Shown in pieces: positions 1-8,356 of a stretch of DNA of 64,000 nucleotides. The notes under the pieces are model-generated. The model was given only the letters and a program-made list of their open reading frames with translations. It searched no databases and was not told where the DNA came from. A program made the position numbers and the translations under genes. The stretch is from Bog-473 sp036268485 (GTDB lineage Bacteria > Actinomycetota > Acidimicrobiia > Acidimicrobiales > RAAP-2): assembly GCA_036268485.1 (NCBI GenBank), contig DATAUC010000077.1, forward strand, positions 62,001-126,000, given 5' to 3'. Position 1 is the stretch's first letter. Each line of letters opens with the position of its first letter.

Positions 1-522
1 TGGATCGCCCCAAGGCCACCGTTGACCAGCGACCGGAAGCTCGGCTTCGAGAAGCTCGTAATACCGCTTGAGGTCGTTGTACTCGATAGGCCAGTCGGCG
101 CCGACTCCGTCATTTGAATACGTTCGAAAATCCGAGGGATGGAACCGGGGCACATAACCGGCGAAATGAACCATGGAACCACCCACACCGCGCCCGGAAT
201 TGTTGCTGCCGAGCGGGATCGGATCGGCTCCGGAGATCACTCTGGGTTCGTTCCAATACAGCTGATGGGATCCCGCCTCGTCGCTGACCCAGTCTCGATC
301 GGGATCCCAGAAAGGTCCGGCATCGAGGGCCACGACCCGCCATCCCCGGCGAGCGAGCCGTTGGGTCAGGACCGCTCCTCCGGCACCGCACCCCACTACA
401 ACGGCATCGACGGTCTCATTCAGATCGAAGTGCCGCATGTCACGCCGCAGCTGGTGATTGGTGCGCGTGCCGTCATTGGGCAGAAGCCACGCTGATGCAT
501 TCCGCTGCCTGACACCGTTCAC
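1..522 (-). CDS. GMC-family FAD oxidoreductase, N-terminal part (cut by window edge)
   Basis: Only the first 174 codons lie in the window. The translation carries an FAD-binding dinucleotide fold of the GMC type: VDAVVVGCGAGGA near residue 38, a glycine-rich GRGVGGS turn, and a conserved stretch ending in RFHPSDF. Family members oxidise alcohols, sugars or cholesterol with FAD. I start at the GTG at 522, which overlaps the stop of the upstream gene as GTGA; an internal ATG at 438 would leave out the conserved LLPNDGTRTN-type leader. It is the last visible gene of a four-gene minus-strand operon and directly follows a gluconate-dehydrogenase-subunit-3-like gene. This pairing suggests a membrane-linked sugar or sugar-acid dehydrogenase. 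Substrate unknown. Confidence 0.85.
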   Translation of the reverse strand, partial: MNGVRQRNASAWLLPNDGTRTNHQLRRDMRHFDLNETVDAVVVGCGAGGAVLTQRLARRGWRVVALDAGPFWDPDRDWVSDEAGSHQLYWNEPRVISGADPIPLGSNNSGRGVGGSMVHFAGYVPRFHPSDFRTYSNDGVGADWPIEYNDLKRYYELLEAELPVAGQRWPWGDP

Positions 523-1211
523 CCGGCTCTCCCCCCTGAAGCCGAGGGGGAGAGGTGTCCGGAATGGTGCCGTTTGGCTGCGTCGGCCCGGCTGCTCCAC
601 GGAACCGGATCCTCTGCATCGTTCTCGGCCACTTCCCACGGTTCGCGGCGATCGAGACCAATGTTCTTGTAGCCCCGGGGATACGCCGGACCACCAAATC
701 CAATCTCGTTCCAGACCAACGGGTGGGCATAGAAGGCATCACAGGCGTACCGCATCCAAAGTGAGAACACCCTCTTGGCCGGTAGCCCTCGCCACTGACC
801 TTCGTGGGTCCGAACCGTTTCGATCAGATTGATCTGCTGCTGCTTCGCCAAGCTGCTGAAGTCCCGCCCAAACTGGAGCATGGCATCGGCTTCGAGACCG
901 GCGATGGATTGTCGCCAGGCCTCCGGATCATCGGGGAGGTCGGCATAGCGATAACCATCGCCTCGTCGTTGCGCCAACCTCTGGTCGATAACAGCGAAAA
1001 CATCCACTCTCGGTTCGTCATCCTGAGCCAGGAGACGGTCGAGCAGTGCCCGTACCGCTCCCTCCTCGGCGCCGTCGAAAAAGACGGGCGTTCCCGCTGG
1101 CTGCAGCCGCCGGAACACCACCGCGGTCGTCGTTGCGTCCCAGTGGGGGGACTGCTCGGTAACGTCGAAACCGGGAAATCGAGGCTCGGCTGAGCCCGGA
1201 GTCTTCCCCAT
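519..1211 (-). CDS. Gluconate 2-dehydrogenase subunit 3 family protein
   Basis: This 230-residue protein resembles the small (subunit 3) partner of membrane-bound GMC-type sugar dehydrogenases: a helical domain with FFDGAEEGAVRALLDRLLAQDD in the middle and a C-terminal GFGGPAYPRGYKNIGL motif. In known enzymes the small subunit helps fold, export and anchor the FAD subunit, which fits the GMC gene encoded directly downstream with a 4-bp overlap. Start chosen at ATG 1211, one base after the stop of the membrane-protein gene; the frame is open further upstream but that would run through the neighbour. No clear Tat or Sec signal is visible, unlike many family members, and no cytochrome c subunit is seen in the window. 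Confidence 0.8.
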   Translation of the reverse strand: MGKTPGSAEPRFPGFDVTEQSPHWDATTTAVVFRRLQPAGTPVFFDGAEEGAVRALLDRLLAQDDEPRVDVFAVIDQRLAQRRGDGYRYADLPDDPEAWRQSIAGLEADAMLQFGRDFSSLAKQQQINLIETVRTHEGQWRGLPAKRVFSLWMRYACDAFYAHPLVWNEIGFGGPAYPRGYKNIGLDRREPWEVAENDAEDPVPWSSRADAAKRHHSGHLSPSASGGRAG

Positions 1212-1212
1212 G

Positions 1213-1683
1213 TCAGTCTTCGCGGCGCAAGATGGCAGCCAGCAGTCCCATGCCACCCACCAGCCCGAAGAGAAGCGGGGCAAATGTCGGCGGCCCCATC
1301 TCGGCGTTGTAGCGCGCCATTTTCCAACCCCCGGGGCGTTGTGCGATACCGCGAAGGTGGAGGTATTGCCCCTGGAAGCTATTGAGCATGACGACAGTAG
1401 AAACAATGGGCAGCACCGTCTTGGCCGCCTGTCGCGAGAACACTCCGGCGATGCCGGCGGCCGCTATGGCCGGCGTAAGGGCGACCGGGATCCACATCAT
1501 CCGGTTGGCGAAGCTGGCCCGATCATGCTCGAGCCAGATTTCGACTCCCGTGATGATGGCCCCCAGGGACGTCAGTCCGGCCAGGGTCCGTTCGAAGCGG
1601 CCGTGGCGCACGTTCAGCACAAGGCGGTCGATGCCCATCAATCCGGTGGCCAATGGGAGGTCGCTGGACCGCCGCCGAATCAC
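1213..1683 (-). CDS. Small membrane protein of unknown function
   Basis: A 156-residue protein with about four hydrophobic segments (around residues 35-52, 60-82, 85-105 and 133-152) and a basic N-terminus. I do not recognise a family. Its start ATG overlaps the stop of the PoxB-like gene (ATGA, 1680-1683) and its stop lies one base before the next start, so it is translationally coupled inside the operon. A role as membrane anchor or electron-transfer partner for the flanking PoxB-like or GMC enzyme is possible, but no haem-binding His pair or Cys motif stands out. Confidence 0.7.
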   Translation of the reverse strand: MIRRRSSDLPLATGLMGIDRLVLNVRHGRFERTLAGLTSLGAIITGVEIWLEHDRASFANRMMWIPVALTPAIAAAGIAGVFSRQAAKTVLPIVSTVVMLNSFQGQYLHLRGIAQRPGGWKMARYNAEMGPPTFAPLLFGLVGGMGLLAAILRRED

Positions 1684-3443
1684 GATCTGAGTTCCGTGAT
1701 CTTGTCCCGAAAGAGGGTGCTGGCGATGGTGGCTTTGCGGGGCTGACCGGAAAGGAACGCCTTGACGAACCCCTTCGCTTGTTCGTACTGCACCTTGCCC
1801 GGCATGGGCGGCTCATCCGGATTCACCGTGACGTCCACCAAGGCAGGTCCGGGAAATGCGAAGGCTTCGGCAATGGCCGACTCGACCTCGGTCGCCTTTT
1901 CGACTCGTATACCCAGGCCGCCACAGGCCTGGGCCCAAGGCGCAAAATCAGGTTGCCGCCCGAAGCGGATGCCGTACTCGGGGTAGCCGAGTACCAGCTG
2001 CTCCCACATGATCTGGCCCAGGGACGCATTGTTGTTGATGACTACCTTGATGGGCAGGCCGTAGCGGCAGGCTGTGCCGAACTCGGCCATCAGCATGGCG
2101 AAGCCACCGTCGCCGACGAAGGCAATGCACTGCCGGTCCGGATGCGCTATCTGGTTGGCAATGGTGTAGGGGAGTCCCGGCGCCATGGTGGCCAGGTTGC
2201 CCGACAAGTAGAACTCCCGATCGTCGCGAATGGTGAAATGGCGAGCGGCCCAGGTGGCAATCGTCCCCGAGTCTGACGTCAAGATTGCATTGCTGTCGGC
2301 CAGTCGGTCGATGGCTTTCATGAGGTACTGGGGCTGAATCGGATCTTCATCGATCGACTCGATGGCCGACATCTTGTCTCTCCAACCCTTCATGCTGTCC
2401 TGCGCCTTGGTCAAGAAGGCGCGGTCTTCCTGCCGCGTGAGGTGGGGGAGGAGCGCGGCAAGCGACTGACGCGCATCGCCGATCATGGGCACCTCGGTGG
2501 CGATCCGATTGCCGGCTCGTATTGGATCGGCTTCAATCTGGACCACTTTGCATTGACCCGGCTCGGGCAGGTACTTCGTGTAGGGAAAGTTCGTGCCCAC
2601 CATGAACAGGGTGTCGCACCCTTCCATGGCCTCCATGGCGGGCGCCGTGCCCAAGAGTCCGATGCCACCAATGCACAGGGGATGGTCATCGGGCACGGCG
2701 GCCTTCCCAGGCAGTGTCTTGATGATCGGCGCGCCAAGTTGACCGGCCGTCTCGAGGATCTCCGGTCGGGCGCCCAGGGACCCGGCACCGACCAGCATCA
2801 CGACTTTTGACCCCCGGTTGAGGACATCGGCCGCAGCGACCAGGTCCTCGTGTCGAGGCTCGCCCGGGGCCGGAAGGAAGATGGGGGCCGTGGGCTGGAT
2901 CACGGCCGGAGCCGGTGCGCTCCAGGGGTTGGCATCTGCATCGGCAATCTGAATATCGGTGGGAATGGTCAGATGAGCCACCCCTCGGCGCGTGAGGGCG
3001 TGCCGAATGGCGATATCGACCAGGGTGGGGATTTGCGTCGGTACGAGAATCATCTCGTTGTATTCAGCAACGTCGATGAACAACTTCTGAAGGGCGACCT
3101 CTTGTTGATAGCCGGTGCCCAACATCTGCGACTCTTGCATGCCGGTGATGGCGAGTACCGGAGCGTGATCGAGCTTGGCGTCGTACAGCCCGTTGAGTAG
3201 GTGAATCGCTCCTGGCCCCGAGGTGGCCAAGCAGACGCCAAGGCGACCAGTGGACTTGGCGTATCCGGTTGCCATAAATGCCGCCGCTTCCTCATGATGC
3301 ACCAAGACAAACTTGATCTTGTCCTGGTTGCGACGAAGGCCTTCCATGATGCCGTTGATACCGTCGCCCGGTAGCCCGAAAATGGTATCGACTCCCCAGT
3401 CGACCAGTCGTTCGATGAGCGCTTCCGACGCGATTTTCGACAT
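1680..3443 (-). CDS. Thiamine-diphosphate-dependent enzyme, PoxB / acetolactate-synthase-like
   Basis: The 587-residue protein has the three-domain layout of the pyruvate oxidase/acetolactate synthase family. The N-terminal pyrimidine-binding domain has the cofactor-activating Glu in HHEEAAAF (near residue 51). A central domain follows, then a C-terminal pyrophosphate-binding domain with GDGG at 444-447 and the metal-ligand Asn run near 470-472. Length and C-terminal layout (PPMPGKVQYEQAKGFVKAFL) are closest to pyruvate:quinone oxidoreductases (PoxB), which convert pyruvate to acetate and CO2 and feed electrons to quinone; glyoxylate- or acetolactate-forming relatives cannot be excluded. It is the first gene of the minus-strand operon. 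The start ATG at 3443 is preceded by an AGGAGGATCGG-type ribosome site. Confidence 0.85.
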   Translation of the reverse strand: MSKIASEALIERLVDWGVDTIFGLPGDGINGIMEGLRRNQDKIKFVLVHHEEAAAFMATGYAKSTGRLGVCLATSGPGAIHLLNGLYDAKLDHAPVLAITGMQESQMLGTGYQQEVALQKLFIDVAEYNEMILVPTQIPTLVDIAIRHALTRRGVAHLTIPTDIQIADADANPWSAPAPAVIQPTAPIFLPAPGEPRHEDLVAAADVLNRGSKVVMLVGAGSLGARPEILETAGQLGAPIIKTLPGKAAVPDDHPLCIGGIGLLGTAPAMEAMEGCDTLFMVGTNFPYTKYLPEPGQCKVVQIEADPIRAGNRIATEVPMIGDARQSLAALLPHLTRQEDRAFLTKAQDSMKGWRDKMSAIESIDEDPIQPQYLMKAIDRLADSNAILTSDSGTIATWAARHFTIRDDREFYLSGNLATMAPGLPYTIANQIAHPDRQCIAFVGDGGFAMLMAEFGTACRYGLPIKVVINNNASLGQIMWEQLVLGYPEYGIRFGRQPDFAPWAQACGGLGIRVEKATEVESAIAEAFAFPGPALVDVTVNPDEPPMPGKVQYEQAKGFVKAFLSGQPRKATIASTLFRDKITELRS

Positions 3444-3610
3444 CCGATCCTCCTGGCTTATCCGCTACCTGGGTTGGTAGTGGAGGGTTACCCAACCGAG
3501 CCGGGATTCAACCATCGGCCTCCGCCTGGAGCATCGGCTGTTTCCATTGCTTCGCAATTGGTAATGCAGACGATCGAAACGAAGAAACAACGCAAGTACG
3601 GAGGCAGCGT
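3444..3610. promoter_or_regulatory. Divergent intergenic region between PoxB-like operon and GH15 gene
   Basis: This 167-bp gap must hold both outward promoters. It contains a short inverted repeat, ATTGC-TTC-GCAAT, at about 3546-3558, and a good ribosome site (GGAGG, 3600-3604) six bases before the GTG of the GH15 gene. I see no convincing -35/-10 pair. Confidence 0.35.
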
Positions 3611-5377
3611 GTGACGATTCCAGGGGAGGAAGATCGCCCCGCACCACACGTCCTGCGGGACTACGCCTTCATGGCCGACGGGGTCCGGGGAGCGATGGTC
3701 GATCCCGATGGCGACATTGGATGGATGTGTTTTCCCACGTGGTCCGACAGTGCGGTATTCGCTGGTCTCTTGGGCTCCGGAGGCCGGTATCGCGTTGCGC
3801 CCCAGGGCCGGCGCGTTCACGGCGGCTACTACGAGGACGGAACCCTGATCTGGCGCAGCAGATGGGTTACGGACGCCGGCATCGTTGAATGTCGAACCGC
3901 GTTGGCGTACCCGGGGGATCCAGCTCGGGCTGTAATCTTGCGGCGGATCATTGCCGTCCAAGGGGAGGCATCAGTCGAGGTGATGCTGGCACTGGCGACT
4001 GACTACGGCCGCCGTGGGATTGGTGCGTGGAAACGGTCGGGAGCTCACTGGGTCGTGCACGATCCAGCTGTTTCGGCGCTCTGGACGGGTGGGGGCGATG
4101 CAGTCCCGCGCACTACGGGGGACGGGACTCCCTGCTTCCATTGGGTTGTACGCGTACCCGAAGGCGAGTCGTACGACCTCGTGCTCGAACTGGGCACATC
4201 CCCACGGTCCTTTCAGCCAAAGCCGCCCGCAGTGTGGTGGAGAGAGACGGAAGATGCCTGGGCCCGGGCCGTGCCCACGTGTAGCGCCGTGCCAGCGGGA
4301 CGAGACGTGCGGAGATCTTTTGCCGTCTTGCGCGGCATGACCAACCAGTTGGGAGCGACGGTGGCCGCGGCGACCACCTCGTTGCCTGAACGGGCGGAGG
4401 CTGGGCGGAACTACGACTACCGGTACACGTGGGTCCGCGACACCTGTTACATCGGTCACGCCGGAGCGGCGGTCCCCGGGGGTGAAGAGGTCCTGGATGA
4501 TGCAGTCCATTGGGTTCGAGACCGCATATTGGACGATGGACCTGACACGATGCCGGCCTACCAGGCCAACGGCGGCCCGATTCCGGACCAGCAGTCGTTG
4601 GGACTATCGGGATATCCCGGCAGTTCCGACGTCATTGGCAATAGGGTCCGCGATCAGTTCCAACTCGATATCTTCGGCGAAGCGTTGCTCCTCTTCGCCA
4701 ACGCGGCGTCGCTCGACCGATTCGATTCGGACGGCTGGCGAGCGGCCGAACTCGCCATCGAGACGATCGGCAAACGCCAAGCCGACAAAGATGCCGGCAT
4801 CTGGGAGTTGCGACCTAATCAATGGACGCACAGCCGCCTCATCTGCGTGGCCGGATTGCGAGCCATCAGCGAGGCAGGTGCCCCTGCTCAGTTGAAATCC
4901 ACCGCTCGCCTTCTGGCTGACCAGCTCATTAGTGACACAGCACGAAGCTCTCTCCATCCATCGGGTCGCTGGCAGCGTGCCCCGGGCGACGAACGGATTG
5001 ATGCATCGCTGCTCCTGGCCGAGATTAGAGGGGCGCTGGCTCCGGACGATCCTCGATCCATCGCCACTCGGGAGGGGGTCATGTCCGAACTCTGCGAGGA
5101 CGACTATCTCTATCGGTACCCCCATGCTGGGCGGCGTCTGGCCGATGTCGAGGGTGCGTTCTTGGTCTGCAACTTTTGGATGTCATTGGCCAAATTGAAG
5201 GCGGGTGACGTCGCCGCCGGTGTGCAGTGGTTCGAACGAACCCGAGCCTCGTGTGCAGCCAGTGGCCTCTTCTCGGAGGAGTTCGATGTGGCGCAGCGCC
5301 AACTCCGGGGCAATATTCCCCAAGCATTTGTCCATGCCCTCCTCATCGAGTGTGCGGCGGTCATTGCCGATGCGTAA
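3611..5377 (+). CDS. Glycoside hydrolase family 15 protein (glucoamylase/trehalase-like)
   Basis: The 588-residue protein has the layout of bacterial cytoplasmic GH15 enzymes: an N-terminal beta-sandwich domain (GAMVDPDGDIGWMCFP near residue 28) and an (alpha/alpha)6 barrel starting around residue 250. The barrel contains NYDYRYTWVRD at 267-277, the typical substrate-binding loop, and GIWELRPNQWTHSR near 396, whose Glu399 matches the catalytic acid. Family members hydrolyse alpha-glucosides or, in many actinobacteria, trehalose. There is no signal peptide, so it should act in the cytoplasm. Start is GTG 3611 because of the well-placed GGAGG. Its last eight bases overlap the next gene (ATGCGTAA), indicating co-translation with the enolase-superfamily enzyme. 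Confidence 0.88.
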   Translation: MTIPGEEDRPAPHVLRDYAFMADGVRGAMVDPDGDIGWMCFPTWSDSAVFAGLLGSGGRYRVAPQGRRVHGGYYEDGTLIWRSRWVTDAGIVECRTALAYPGDPARAVILRRIIAVQGEASVEVMLALATDYGRRGIGAWKRSGAHWVVHDPAVSALWTGGGDAVPRTTGDGTPCFHWVVRVPEGESYDLVLELGTSPRSFQPKPPAVWWRETEDAWARAVPTCSAVPAGRDVRRSFAVLRGMTNQLGATVAAATTSLPERAEAGRNYDYRYTWVRDTCYIGHAGAAVPGGEEVLDDAVHWVRDRILDDGPDTMPAYQANGGPIPDQQSLGLSGYPGSSDVIGNRVRDQFQLDIFGEALLLFANAASLDRFDSDGWRAAELAIETIGKRQADKDAGIWELRPNQWTHSRLICVAGLRAISEAGAPAQLKSTARLLADQLISDTARSSLHPSGRWQRAPGDERIDASLLLAEIRGALAPDDPRSIATREGVMSELCEDDYLYRYPHAGRRLADVEGAFLVCNFWMSLAKLKAGDVAAGVQWFERTRASCAASGLFSEEFDVAQRQLRGNIPQAFVHALLIECAAVIADA

Positions 5378-6482
5378 TTCGGGCGAGCCGCTGGTGTCTG
5401 CTGTGTCCTCTCGGACATTCGTCATCCCCACGGACGGCCTCGAGGGAGACGGCACTTTGGAATGGGAAGCCACCACCATGGTGGTGGTCGAGGTTGTGGC
5501 CGGCAATGTCCGGGGTATTGGCTGGACGTATGCGTCGGCGGCTTGCCGCGATGTCATTGAGGAAACCTTGGCCCATGTGGTGCTCGGTTCCAGCGCTCTG
5601 TCGATTGCCCATTGCCATGAGGAGATGGTCCGGGCGTGCAGGAATTTCGGGCGTCCGGGGGTTGTGAGTTGCGCCATCTCAGCCGTGGACATCGCTCTGT
5701 GGGACTGCAAAGCCCGTCTCCTGGGACTCCCACTGTCGGAGCTCATCGGCCGCTATCAGGACAGTGCCCCCATCTATGGAAGCGGCGGCTTCACTACCTA
5801 TGACGAGACGACCGCTCGCGCACAGTTGGAACAGTGGGTGCACCAATGGGCCATCCCGCGGGTGAAAATCAAAATCGGAGAGAGTTGGGGCTCCTGTGAA
5901 CGTCGTGATGTCGAACGTACGGAGCTGGCACGAGAGGCGATAGGTCCTAAGGCAGAGCTGTATGTCGACGCCAATGGCGCCTACACCAGGAAGCAGGCCA
6001 TACGGGTGGGTCGGCAACTGGACGAATGCGCCGCGGTGACATGGCTAGAGGAACCAGTGTCTTCCGACGATCTCATCGGTCTTCATGAAGTTCGTGACCA
6101 GGTGGTGGTCGATGTGGCGGCCGGCGAATACGGCTACGACGAGACTTACTTTGCCAGAATGGTGGCCGCCAACGCCGTGGACTGTCTGCAAGTCGATGTG
6201 ACCCGTTGTGGCGGTTACACATCGTGGCTGCGGGCGGCCGCCCTGGCGCATGCCCACGGTCTTGACGTATCAGCCCACTGCGCACCGAACCTGCACGCCC
6301 ATGTTGCCGTCTGCGTGCCCAACCTTCGTCACATTGAGTACTTCCATGACCATCACCGAATTGAGACGAGTCTCTTTGATGGCGCGCTGAGCCCAATGGG
6401 CGGCAACCTGCAACCGACCGACGCCCTCGGGCACGGGATGACGCTCAAGGAGTCAGACGCCGCTCGATGGAGGTGTGCGTAG
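5370..6482 (+). CDS. Mandelate racemase / muconate lactonizing enzyme family protein
   Basis: A 370-residue enolase-superfamily enzyme. The capping domain is followed by a barrel with a KxK motif (Lys166, Lys168 in RVKIKIGES), three metal ligands in order (Asp200 in YVDANG, Glu227/228 in WLEEP, Glu253 in AAGEYGYDE) and an Asp276/His303 pair (LQVDVTRCGG, SAHCAPN). This is the mandelate-racemase subgroup, usually sugar-acid dehydratases or racemases acting by proton abstraction next to a carboxylate. I start at ATG 5370, inside the end of the GH15 gene; the frame stays open further upstream but that would be long overlap. The 3' end overlaps the convergent SDR gene by 30 bp. Substrate not predictable. 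Confidence 0.85.
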   Translation: MRNSGEPLVSAVSSRTFVIPTDGLEGDGTLEWEATTMVVVEVVAGNVRGIGWTYASAACRDVIEETLAHVVLGSSALSIAHCHEEMVRACRNFGRPGVVSCAISAVDIALWDCKARLLGLPLSELIGRYQDSAPIYGSGGFTTYDETTARAQLEQWVHQWAIPRVKIKIGESWGSCERRDVERTELAREAIGPKAELYVDANGAYTRKQAIRVGRQLDECAAVTWLEEPVSSDDLIGLHEVRDQVVVDVAAGEYGYDETYFARMVAANAVDCLQVDVTRCGGYTSWLRAAALAHAHGLDVSAHCAPNLHAHVAVCVPNLRHIEYFHDHHRIETSLFDGALSPMGGNLQPTDALGHGMTLKESDAARWRCA

Positions 6483-7475
6483 TCGGCGACCGCCGAGCAT
6501 CCGGCCGGCGAGTCCCAGACCAGCCGCTCCAAGGGCGATGGCATTCCGGTGCCGGGTGAGCCGGGAGAGGGTGGCATGACCGTGCGATCGATCATCAAAT
6601 CGTCCGTGGGCACCGAATGGTCCCGGAACGGGTGCCATGAGATTGTCAGAACGATCAGGGTCTTCCTCTTGGTCGGTCTGTTGCGATGTATATCCAGTCT
6701 TGGCCAAATAGCGGTCGAGCAGTTGTGGCGCCACCTTGTTGGCCAGGACAGTCAGGGTGGTCGAACTTCCGACGTAGTAGGCCCGTCGGCCCGGGTGCTC
6801 TGCCGCGAAGACAACGGCTCGGGCACCCACCTCGGGTTGGTAAATCGGAGCAACCGGCTGCGGTCGCCTGGGAAGACCGGAACGCACCCAGTCAAACTGC
6901 GGCGTGTTCATCGCCGGCATGTGGACCATGGTCACCCGGACGCCGCTCTTGTCGTGAAGTAGCTCTGTGCGCAGGGATTCGGTAAACCCAACAATGGCGT
7001 GCTTGGCGCCGCAGTAGGCCGATTGCAGGGGAATGGAACGGTGGGCCAGGGCGCTGCCCACCTGGACGATGGCGCCGCGGTCCCGGGGCAGCATGACGTC
7101 GAGGGCAGCTTTGGTCCCATGGACGAAGCCCAGATAGTTCACCTCATTTGCCCGAGTGAAGTCGGCCATTTCGATGTCACGGAAAGGCGCGAATATCGAA
7201 CTCATGGCGTTGTTGACCCAGATATCGATGGGTCCGAGTTCATCCTCAATGTCGACGGCTGCCTTCTTGACGGCGTTCCAATCGGCGACATCGAGAGGAA
7301 AGATCAACCCTTGGCCACCAGCTCGCTCGATGTCATCAGCGGCTGAGTTCAGGCGAGCGTGATCCCGGGCCAACAGAGCCACCAAGTCTCCTTTACCCCC
7401 AAAGGCCAGCGCGATGGCCCGCCCCAAACCGGCCGAAGCGCCTGTCACTACGACCACGCGTGGCTTCACGACCAT
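6453..7475 (-). CDS. SDR family oxidoreductase
   Basis: A classical short-chain dehydrogenase: TGASAGLGRAIA nucleotide-binding motif at the N-terminus, NNA (WVNNAMSS), the catalytic Ser (QVGSALAHRS) and YxxxK (YCGAKHA). The core ends near residue 250. About 90 more residues form a proline/arginine-rich tail with a hydrophobic C-terminal stretch (GAAGLGLAGRMLGG) that may touch the membrane. Start at ATG 7475, preceded by AAGGAG nine bases upstream; an in-frame upstream codon at 7532 has no such site. The gene converges on, and overlaps, the preceding enolase-superfamily gene. Substrate unknown. Confidence 0.85.
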   Translation of the reverse strand: MVVKPRVVVVTGASAGLGRAIALAFGGKGDLVALLARDHARLNSAADDIERAGGQGLIFPLDVADWNAVKKAAVDIEDELGPIDIWVNNAMSSIFAPFRDIEMADFTRANEVNYLGFVHGTKAALDVMLPRDRGAIVQVGSALAHRSIPLQSAYCGAKHAIVGFTESLRTELLHDKSGVRVTMVHMPAMNTPQFDWVRSGLPRRPQPVAPIYQPEVGARAVVFAAEHPGRRAYYVGSSTTLTVLANKVAPQLLDRYLAKTGYTSQQTDQEEDPDRSDNLMAPVPGPFGAHGRFDDRSHGHATLSRLTRHRNAIALGAAGLGLAGRMLGGRRLRTPPSSGV

Positions 7476-7627
7476 CCGCTTGTTCTCCTTGAAGTTGATG
7501 GCGGATTCCATACCCAGAGGGCACCGTGACAACCATGCTCACCAAAACAACAACGGATGTTTGCCAGGACCCTTTCGCGGGAAGTGGCGGACCTAACGAT
7601 GCGAGAGTGACGGGAGGAGCTGTATCA

Positions 7628-7786
7628 ATGGATGAGGAACTGAGCATGTTCGATGCGCACGGGCCGCCGCCGGCCCTCATGGCGGCGATCCTCTTCGGCT
7701 CCATGGCGACGTTCGTGGGCACCGTCGCCTTGAGTGGCCTGATCAGCGTCACCACCACCGTGAGCCGCTCCCTTCTCCGGCGCTAA
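7628..7786 (+). CDS. Small single-pass membrane protein, putative
   Basis: A 52-residue frame starting with MDEELSMFDAHG and followed by one hydrophobic helix (about residues 15-38) and a basic end (RSLLRR). A GGGAGGAG ribosome site lies eight bases before the ATG, which is the main support. It sits 13 bp upstream of the DUF6328 membrane-protein gene and could form an operon with it. No recognisable family. Confidence 0.5.
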   Translation: MDEELSMFDAHGPPPALMAAILFGSMATFVGTVALSGLISVTTTVSRSLLRR

Positions 7787-7799
7787 CCAGCTCATCGGC

Positions 7800-8309
7800 A
7801 TGAGCGACCAAGGCAACCAGCCGGGAGGGGAGTCAGTCGCCCAGCGGAACAATCGGAACCTGGCGGACCTCCTGCAAGAGTTGCGCGTTGCCGGACTTGG
7901 TGTGCAGGTGCTCTTCGGTTTCCTGCTCTCGCTGCCGTTCACAAATCGATTTGTGAAACTCAGCTCAGGGCAGCGCGACCTGTACCAGGCCAGCCTGGTG
8001 TTCGCGGCGTGTTCGATTGCGCTGCTGGTGGCTCCGGTGGCCTACCACCGCTGGGCATTTCGAATGCACGAGAAAGGCCGGATCCTCAAGGTTTCCAACC
8101 GCTTGGCCTTGGCCGGATTGGCGACAGTGTCGCTGGCCATCTGTTTGTCGGTGCTGTTGGTGTTGAGTTTCGTCAGCACTCCATGGACGGTATCGGTACT
8201 CGTGGTGGTTACGGCCGGCGCGTTCGGGTACCTGTGGTTCGCGCTGCCTCTGATCGGCCGGCGAGAAGCTCCGGATGAATTGGATGGCAACCGCCCGTCA
8301 AGTTTGTGA
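7800..8309 (+). CDS. DUF6328 family integral membrane protein
   Basis: A 169-residue protein with four hydrophobic segments (about 35-50, 65-85, 100-125 and 130-150) and the pattern RNLADLLQELRVAGLGVQVLFGFLLSLPF followed by QRDLYQASLVFAACSIALLVAPVAYHR. I associate this with the actinobacterial DUF6328 family of unknown function. The charged N-terminus (QRNNRNLADLLQELR) probably faces the cytoplasm. Start ATG 7800 has only a weak ribosome site. Confidence 0.75.
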   Translation: MSDQGNQPGGESVAQRNNRNLADLLQELRVAGLGVQVLFGFLLSLPFTNRFVKLSSGQRDLYQASLVFAACSIALLVAPVAYHRWAFRMHEKGRILKVSNRLALAGLATVSLAICLSVLLVLSFVSTPWTVSVLVVVTAGAFGYLWFALPLIGRREAPDELDGNRPSSL

Positions 8310-8356
8310 ACTGCCCAACGGGGAAAGTCACACCTACCGCAATGAAAGGGAGAGCG

